Assembly: GCA_030372995.1 (NCBI GenBank) | Contig: JAUCPZ010000010.1 | Span: 1 to 46,724 of the forward strand | Direction: 5' to 3' | DNA length: 46,724 bases | DNA from: Dehalococcoidia bacterium | Lineage (GTDB): Bacteria; Chloroflexota; Dehalococcoidia; UBA2247; RBG-13-53-26 | Shown here: piece by piece, positions 42,038 through 46,724 of the stretch | How positions within the stretch are numbered: the first letter of the stretch is position 1 | How the letters are laid out: every line of letters starts with the position of its first letter | The notes under the pieces: model-generated | Database searches by the model: none | What the model saw: only the letters and a program-made list of their open reading frames with translations | Told to the model about the DNA's origin: nothing | Program-made: the position numbers and the translations under genes

Positions 42038-42966
42038 ACAGCGACCTCATGATCGAGACCAAGGGGCTTACGAAGTCATTTGGCAAGCTCGTGGCTGTGA
42101 ACGGGCTGAACCTGAACGTCCGCAGGGGTAACATACACGGATTTGTGGGGCCGAACGGGGCGGGCAAGACCACCACCATGAAGATGCTCATCGGGGCTAT
42201 CAGGAGCACCGGAGGGGAGGGTTACATCAACGGCCATCCCGTCGGTTCGCTGGAAGCTAGGAAATCGCTGGGCTTCTCCCCGGAACGGCCGTCGTTCTAT
42301 GTAGACATGACCACGTGGGACTACTTGGTCTACATGGGACGGCTGGCCGGCATGAAGACAGATGCGGCTCAAAAGAGAGCCAGAGAGCTCATTGACTGGC
42401 TGGAGCTGACCAAGTTTCGCGACTCCAAAGTTGGTGGTTTCAGCGCGGGCATGAAGCAGCGGCTGAGCCTGGCCCAAGCGATGACCCACCAACCGCAGTT
42501 GCTCATCCTTGACGAGCCCACTGCCAACCTCGATCCTGACGGCCGGATGTCCCTCACGGAGAAGCTGAGGCAGCTTTGCCAGGAACAGAGAATCACCATC
42601 TTCGTCAGCAGCCACCAGTTACTCGAGCTGGAGCAGCTGGTGGACGCAGTGACCCTGATTGAGAAAGGGCGGACGGTGGCGGAAGACAGCGTACGGGACC
42701 TGAAGCAAGAGTTGACCCTGAATCGGTACGTGCTGAAGGTATCCAAGCGCGAGGTGGTCGTCAAAGCGTTGCAGGGCCAGACGTGCGTGCAGGACATGAC
42801 CGTCGATGCCGACGGCGCGATTCACTTGATCAGCTCGGACTTCGCTGCTCTCCAAAGCAAGGTTATTGAAGCCGTGACCAGAGCCGGGGCAGAGATGGAG
42901 TATTTCGGCAAGGAGCAAGCCAACCTGCAGGACGTTTACCGCCAGACCATGGGAAGGGACCAATAG
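42034..42966 (+). CDS. ABC transporter ATP-binding protein (ABC-2 partner)
   Basis: A 310-residue ATPase. Walker A GPNGAGKTTT (~34-43), a Q-loop replaced by FSPERPSFYVDMTTWDYLVYMG, signature GFSAGMKQRLSLAQAM (SAGMK instead of SGGQ), Walker B LLILDEPTANLDPDG and H-loop VSSHQLLELEQL. The C-terminal ~90 residues are the extra regulatory domain seen in DrrA/CcmA-like exporter ATPases. The start overlaps the stop of the large surface protein, so synthesis of both is coupled; the permease start is one base after its stop. Confidence 0.93.
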   Translation: MNSDLMIETKGLTKSFGKLVAVNGLNLNVRRGNIHGFVGPNGAGKTTTMKMLIGAIRSTGGEGYINGHPVGSLEARKSLGFSPERPSFYVDMTTWDYLVYMGRLAGMKTDAAQKRARELIDWLELTKFRDSKVGGFSAGMKQRLSLAQAMTHQPQLLILDEPTANLDPDGRMSLTEKLRQLCQEQRITIFVSSHQLLELEQLVDAVTLIEKGRTVAEDSVRDLKQELTLNRYVLKVSKREVVVKALQGQTCVQDMTVDADGAIHLISSDFAALQSKVIEAVTRAGAEMEYFGKEQANLQDVYRQTMGRDQ

Positions 42967-42967
42967 A

Positions 42968-43879
42968 ATGGCATTCCGGTCGGTATTTGAGAAGACCTTT
43001 ACTGACCTGACGGGATGGAAGAGCGCGCTGTGGATGATCCCGCTCATGACTCTGTTCATGGTGGGGAGCGTTTGGATGGCGTGCACAGAGCCGCAGGCCT
43101 CTCTTCAGATGCGGATCTACTTCACTACCAGCCAACTCCTGCTCCTCGGTTACTATGTGCTGTCCGGCTTTTTCATCTGCCTTCTAGTTTCAGCCAGCGC
43201 AGCTGGGTTCATCGCCAAGGAAGAGAACGATGGCACCTTGCTCATACTGGCCAGCAAGCCGATCAGGCGGCGGGACATACTCCTGGGCAAGCTGGTCGCT
43301 CTCTTTGTCAGGACGATTCTGCTAGAGGCAATTCTGCTTCTGCTGGTGGCTCTGATATCGCGTTTCGTGCTTCACTTGGACGAAGCCGCTCTGACTTCTT
43401 TCCTGAGAGCCGTAATGTGGCTTCTCTTTTACTCAGTACTGACCATAGCGTTCTTCGGGACCATTGCCGCGGCCTTATCCACCCTGACCAGGAACCTGGT
43501 AGTCATCATGGTCGTGCTGGCTGTCTTGGTCATGTTCTGCTTTCTTGCCGGGCCGATGGTCCGCTCCATGCTGCCTGAAGACGGTGGATTCTACATCAAG
43601 TACCATCTCTACTACATCGACATTTCTTATCATCTGCAGAACGCGTTCGTTCCCTTCTGGGAACAGGGCAGCGGTGGGGAGATCATTCCGCAGTTCTCGA
43701 ACTGGTTCGGCTTCCAGTGGATCGTGATGGAATCGGGCGACAGCGGCCTCCAATGTGACTCTGTGAGGTCGTGTGGCTATGTCAGCCCGGTGGCCTCGGT
43801 GCTTCTGGTTCTCGGGATTGCTGTTGTCGCTCTGGCTACAGGCTTGCGGGTTCTGGAGCGAAAGGAGATCCACCAGTAG
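42968..43879 (+). CDS. ABC-2 type permease
   Basis: A 303-residue membrane protein with six helices. The cytoplasmic coupling segment AKEENDGTLLILASKPIRRRDILLGKLVALF is typical of ABC-2/NosY-like permeases. A large external loop (~195-270) lies before the last helix and contains two cysteines (LQCDSVRSCGY). The protein ends VLERKEIHQ. It partners with the ATPase encoded just upstream. It starts one base after the ATPase stop without its own ribosome site, so it depends on coupling. Confidence 0.88.
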   Translation: MAFRSVFEKTFTDLTGWKSALWMIPLMTLFMVGSVWMACTEPQASLQMRIYFTTSQLLLLGYYVLSGFFICLLVSASAAGFIAKEENDGTLLILASKPIRRRDILLGKLVALFVRTILLEAILLLLVALISRFVLHLDEAALTSFLRAVMWLLFYSVLTIAFFGTIAAALSTLTRNLVVIMVVLAVLVMFCFLAGPMVRSMLPEDGGFYIKYHLYYIDISYHLQNAFVPFWEQGSGGEIIPQFSNWFGFQWIVMESGDSGLQCDSVRSCGYVSPVASVLLVLGIAVVALATGLRVLERKEIHQ

Positions 43880-43925
43880 TCCTCTGGCAGCACTGCGCGC
43901 AGCACGCATGGAGTCCCGCGTAGCC

Positions 43926-44348
43926 TCATGCCATCGGCACCATCTTCACTGCCTGACCCTTTGCGGGTCGGAACGGCTTGCCCCGCCGCCCCGCACCCCA
44001 GGCCCACTCGCACCAGAAGTTGCTGCAGATCTGGGGCTTGGTTTCATAGATGGCGCAGGCATATGCCCGGTGGTCCACCATCCGGAGGAAGGGGCAGTAG
44101 GGCAGGGCCTCATGCGTATCCGGATCGGCCCAGTCTATCCAGACGTCATGGTCCAGGCTATCGGCGTGGCGGATCGGGATGTACCGGAGGATGTCCTCGC
44201 GCCCCTCGTCTTTCCAGCGTTTGAAGTCAGCGGGGGTCATGGTGAAGCCGGAGCCCTGCTTCAGGCAGCAGGCACCACAGCGTGAGCACCGCGGCTTCCG
44301 CACAGCCTCGGTGCTCACAGAACCTCTGTTGACGTCCAGGCTTGCCAT
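43926..44348 (-). CDS. YkgJ-family cysteine-cluster protein
   Basis: A 140-residue protein with the family cysteine pattern: CSRCGACCLKQGSGF (CxxCxxCC) near residue 21, CPFLR in the middle and CAIYETKPQICSNFWC near the end. The cysteines are thought to bind a metal or Fe-S cluster. The biochemical role of this widespread family is not established. Promoter TGcTATAAT is 60 bases upstream. It is convergent with the ABC permease gene. Confidence 0.88.
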   Translation of the reverse strand: MASLDVNRGSVSTEAVRKPRCSRCGACCLKQGSGFTMTPADFKRWKDEGREDILRYIPIRHADSLDHDVWIDWADPDTHEALPYCPFLRMVDHRAYACAIYETKPQICSNFWCEWAWGAGRRGKPFRPAKGQAVKMVPMA

Positions 44349-44408
44349 CCCCGCTGCCTCGCATCCTCCAAAGATGCCTGGCTTGGCTTCCTTTCATCGT
44401 TCGCCGCC

Positions 44409-44417
44409 ATTATAGCA
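44409..44417 (-). promoter_or_regulatory. Extended -10 promoter of the YkgJ-type gene
   Basis: Minus strand TGcTATAAT with the -10 at 44414-44409. No good -35. Same extended -10 form as trpS and gatC. Confidence 0.5.
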
Positions 44418-44454
44418 CCGGCATGCAAGAGCCCCAGCCTTTGATGAGCCTCTT

Positions 44455-44600
44455 CAACCCCGCAGACTCCTGTCTGCCTGGAGAGCACCTTCGACTTAAG
44501 CCGAATGCGAAGAAAGGCGTACGGGCTTGGCCCTCTCTTGGGTCCCAACGCCTTCGAATTTGGAGGGCGGCCCACAAGGGACTGCGTCCCTGTGGCCACA
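44455..44600. other. Intergenic stem-loops between pckA and the YkgJ-type gene
   Basis: GCAGAC-tcct-GTCTGC (44462-44477) and GGGAC-tgc-GTCCC (44578-44590). The second lies 24-36 bases past the pckA stop (minus strand) and could act as its terminator, though no U-run follows. No gene is visible here. Confidence 0.4.
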
Positions 44601-44613
44601 CTGGGGAGGATGG

Positions 44614-46203
44614 CTAGAAGACGTTTCTTATCTTTGCGTGCAGACCACCGCCCACTTTCTCGATGGTCTCGTGCCTCAGCCTGTTGAGGTCCTTCTGGAG
44701 GGTTTCGAACTCGTCGACAGAGTAGAACCGCTCCGGGTGGAAGTACTTGCTGTCCACACCCGGCACCGAGGCCGGAACCTGAAACCCGGAGGGGGAGTCC
44801 ACCCACTCGTCTATTCCTCCCCTGATGAGTGCCTCCAGAATGGCCAGCGTGTCCTCCAACCTTATCTTGGTGTATTGATGCCCCTCGCCGATGCCGCCCG
44901 TATTCATGAGGTAGAACCGCATGTGCGGCTGGTTCTTGATTATCTCGTAAAACAGGTTGGCATGTGCGGCCCTATCGCCGGCCAGAAACGGGTCATAGAA
45001 AAACTCCGTGCGGATCTTGCCTGCCTTGGTCGGGTCGCCTGCAGAGGACTCCATGGCTTGGCCCAAGATCATCAGCCCGACTGCTTGCTCCAGAGTCAAC
45101 CGGGCTATCGCCGGAATCAGCGGGCCTCTGGTGATAAGGACCAGGTTGTCCGTCTTCTCAACGTCAATGTGGAGGCTGGCATGCAGGAAATCTCGCCTTT
45201 GGATCACGGCCCGGCTGTTGGAGGTTACCTTCAGGTTGTAGAAGTCAAGATCGCCGTCCTCAGTCACGTGGATATTCTCGCCGAAGGTCCCCGGCTTCAA
45301 GAGGCCGTAGTATATCTCTGCCTGATCCCCTGGGTTCACGCCCTCCGTCTTTACAAATATGCCGCCAAGCTCGAAGCCATGGAAGGAACCGTCGGGCATA
45401 AGCGTCCCGCCATCGTCCTGCACCAACCAGGACTTCTCGCTTCCTTTGCGCGCCAGCACCTTGCTCGAAGTCGTGGTCTTTCCGTTGGCACTCAGCGCGG
45501 CCAGCAGCGTTCTGGTAGTGCGGTATTTCCCATCTACGCCCTGCAGATAATCCTCGCGGCAACCGGCATGAAGGAATATGCCACCCCTCTTGGTCTTGGC
45601 GGCCCAGTCCTCCGAAGCGAAGACGCCCTTCTTGTACTCCCCGATGTAGTTGGAGTTCCGGCAGATCTTGACCACTCTGCCATCCGGGAGCATAGCCAGC
45701 CGGATAGTGATGTCCTTCTGCGGCAGGGGCTTCGACTTGTTGGCTTCAAAGGCCTCGTCAGTGAACATGACTATGGTGTAGTCAGGGCGGTCGCACCTCC
45801 GTGTCAACGGCGCGAAGAGATTCTTTCCCCCGTAGGCGACGTGGGCGAATTCCTCGGGAACGATCAGCCGGACCACAGTATCGCTGTTTTGACTGCCGAC
45901 CACGCGGTCCACGCAGACCAGCCTCTTGGTGGCCAGCGCAGCTTCACACTGCGTCAGCAGCCTCTGTTCTGCCTCGCCAAAGGGGTAGTCGACGCTGTTC
46001 TGGGTGAACATCGCGGCCCGGGACATGGGCTCGCTGACTGCCACCATGTTCCCGTACTTCGTGACCTTGAGCCCCGGCTCCTTTTCGACGATGGGCCGCA
46101 GCTCTTCATCGGGAGGGTTGTACATCAGCCGGCCTTCCTTGGCTGCTTTCTGCCTGATCCATTCGACTGTCCGCGGGAATTCCTCCAAATCGAATCCAGC
46201 CAT
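44614..46203 (-). CDS. pckA: Phosphoenolpyruvate carboxykinase (ATP)-type
   Basis: A 529-residue enzyme interconverting oxaloacetate and PEP with ATP/ADP, cytoplasmic, central to gluconeogenesis or anaplerosis. Diagnostic parts: SRAAMFTQNSVDYPF, FLHAGCREDYL, the kinase-1a P-loop LSANGKTTTSS (~240-250; usually GLSGTGKTT), kinase-2 WLVQDDGGTL, and FHGFELGGIFVKTEGV (the usual FEGGCYAK region). It is divergent from the classic E. coli-like form but full length. AGAGGGGAAA precedes the ATG, and a promoter lies 42 bases upstream. Confidence 0.85.
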   Translation of the reverse strand: MAGFDLEEFPRTVEWIRQKAAKEGRLMYNPPDEELRPIVEKEPGLKVTKYGNMVAVSEPMSRAAMFTQNSVDYPFGEAEQRLLTQCEAALATKRLVCVDRVVGSQNSDTVVRLIVPEEFAHVAYGGKNLFAPLTRRCDRPDYTIVMFTDEAFEANKSKPLPQKDITIRLAMLPDGRVVKICRNSNYIGEYKKGVFASEDWAAKTKRGGIFLHAGCREDYLQGVDGKYRTTRTLLAALSANGKTTTSSKVLARKGSEKSWLVQDDGGTLMPDGSFHGFELGGIFVKTEGVNPGDQAEIYYGLLKPGTFGENIHVTEDGDLDFYNLKVTSNSRAVIQRRDFLHASLHIDVEKTDNLVLITRGPLIPAIARLTLEQAVGLMILGQAMESSAGDPTKAGKIRTEFFYDPFLAGDRAAHANLFYEIIKNQPHMRFYLMNTGGIGEGHQYTKIRLEDTLAILEALIRGGIDEWVDSPSGFQVPASVPGVDSKYFHPERFYSVDEFETLQKDLNRLRHETIEKVGGGLHAKIRNVF

Positions 46204-46244
46204 TTTCCCCTCTGGTCAATTGATGGTGATCGTTCGGCGGAAGT

Positions 46245-46274
46245 AGGATAGCGCTTTTGGGGTACTGATGGCAA
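46245..46274 (-). promoter_or_regulatory. pckA promoter
   Basis: Minus strand: TTGCCA (46274-46269), 18-base spacer, TATCCT (46250-46245), in the 90-bp gap between panC and pckA. Confidence 0.55.
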
Positions 46275-46293
46275 ACCGCACGCGGGGGCGGCT

Positions 46294-46724
46294 CTAGTCA
46301 GACAGCATCATGTTGTCGATCAATCTAGTCTTGCCAATATACACCGCCATGGAGATGAGGGCCGGTCCTGTGATCCGTGAAAGCTCGTTGAGAGTGAGGG
46401 GATCGGCCACGCTGACATAGTCTATCCGTGCTAGAGGCTCCTTATTGATCAGGGTGGCCATTTCGCGGCGTAGTTTCTCAGCGTCCCGCTCACCCTTCTG
46501 CCACAGATCCCGGCCCAGGTTCATCGATCTCCAAAGAACAACGGCTGCCTGGCGTTCTTCGGGGTTGAGGTAGACGTTGCGGCTGCTCATCGCCAGTCCG
46601 TCCGGCTCGCGCTGCGTGGGGACGACGACAACCTCCAAGTTCATATTGAGGTCTGCAACCATCTTCTTGATCACCACCACCTGCTGCGCATCCTTCTGCC
46701 CGAAGTAAGCTCTCGTGGGTTCGA
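46294..46724 (-). CDS. panC: Pantothenate synthetase, C-terminal part (cut by window end)
   Basis: PanC joins pantoate and beta-alanine with ATP. About 143 residues are visible; the N-terminal half lies past the window. The reading frame runs to the last base: EPTRAYFGQKDAQQVVIKKM, then VVVPTQREPDGLAMSSRNVYL, which carries the KMSKS-like and pantoate-binding residues, and the C-terminal half ending IGKTRLIDNMMLSD. A start at GTG 46680 is possible in the frame but would drop the conserved YFGQKDAQQ motif, so the gene is treated as continuing upstream. Confidence 0.95.
   Translation of the reverse strand, partial: EPTRAYFGQKDAQQVVVIKKMVADLNMNLEVVVVPTQREPDGLAMSSRNVYLNPEERQAAVVLWRSMNLGRDLWQKGERDAEKLRREMATLINKEPLARIDYVSVADPLTLNELSRITGPALISMAVYIGKTRLIDNMMLSD

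Noticed and set aside
44540..44600. tRNA-like segment with TTCGAATT
   Set aside because: A TTCGAA string occurs, but no acceptor stem, D arm or anticodon arm can be folded around it.
44527..46251. 574-codon open frame on the plus strand opposite pckA
   Set aside because: It is the antisense shadow of pckA. The minus-strand product has full PEP carboxykinase motifs, while the plus frame has no family features and no ribosome site.

Overview
The window is about 46.7 kb of GC-rich bacterial chromosome, densely coded, with mostly housekeeping and biosynthetic genes and a few accessory blocks. No rRNA, tRNA, CRISPR array, transposase or prophage is visible. Gene content fits an anaerobic or microaerobic member of Chloroflexota, most plausibly a Dehalococcoidia-type lineage: a trpEGDCF-aroF-trpBA operon with a type I-beta DAHP synthase, a DUF5667 protein, a ferredoxin/oxidoreductase operon, ATP-type PEP carboxykinase and a T-box leader. 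This placement is inference from gene content and style only. The first 81 bases are pure C and are probably an assembly or sequencing artefact at a contig end.

Left part (112-15.3 kb): a DUF5667 membrane protein; mnmE (minus); a divergent unknown gene; a metallophosphoesterase-greA operon (minus) in which GreA carries an integrase-like SAM domain at its N-terminus; thiL-ndk; an HIT protein with an altered histidine triad; gatC-gatA; a six-gene plus-strand operon (unknown protein, FAD oxidoreductase, 2[4Fe-4S] ferredoxin, small DUF6504-like protein, Lrp/AsnC regulator, class I aminotransferase); and trpS-suhB (minus). Two copies of a three-hairpin intergenic repeat lie at 6.8 kb and 9.3 kb.

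Middle part (15.4-29.2 kb): an NTF2-like protein, an MFS transporter divergent from two tandem MarR paralogues that share a 65-bp identical block, a lipoprotein, small membrane proteins, an NAD-dependent epimerase-like enzyme, an SDR-MFS operon whose promoter carries a palindromic operator, a TetR-ABC exporter operon with a TetR-type operator at its promoter, and a two-gene envelope-lipid operon (divergent PlsY-like protein plus a family 2 glycosyltransferase).

Right part (29.2-46.7 kb): the complete eight-gene tryptophan operon on the minus strand, preceded by a T-box riboswitch with a UGG (Trp) specifier, a T-box sequence and an intrinsic terminator. All tryptophan-specific steps, plus the first shikimate step, therefore appear controlled by tRNA-Trp charging. 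Divergent to it is a plus-strand block of exported proteins: two small secreted or membrane-anchored unknowns, a very large FG-GAP/VCBS-type repeat surface protein with a C-terminal membrane anchor, and an ABC ATPase and permease translationally coupled to it. The window ends with a YkgJ-type cysteine-cluster protein, pckA and a truncated panC.

Promoters are readable throughout. Several are near-perfect sigma70 sites, and a recurrent extended -10 (TGcTATAAT or TGcTATATT) occurs in front of mnmE, the phosphoesterase, gatC, trpS and ykgJ. The most unusual items are the SAM-GreA fusion, the covarying three-hairpin repeats, the FG-GAP/ABC operon, and the overlapping ATACG half-sites in the promoter at 37.4 kb.
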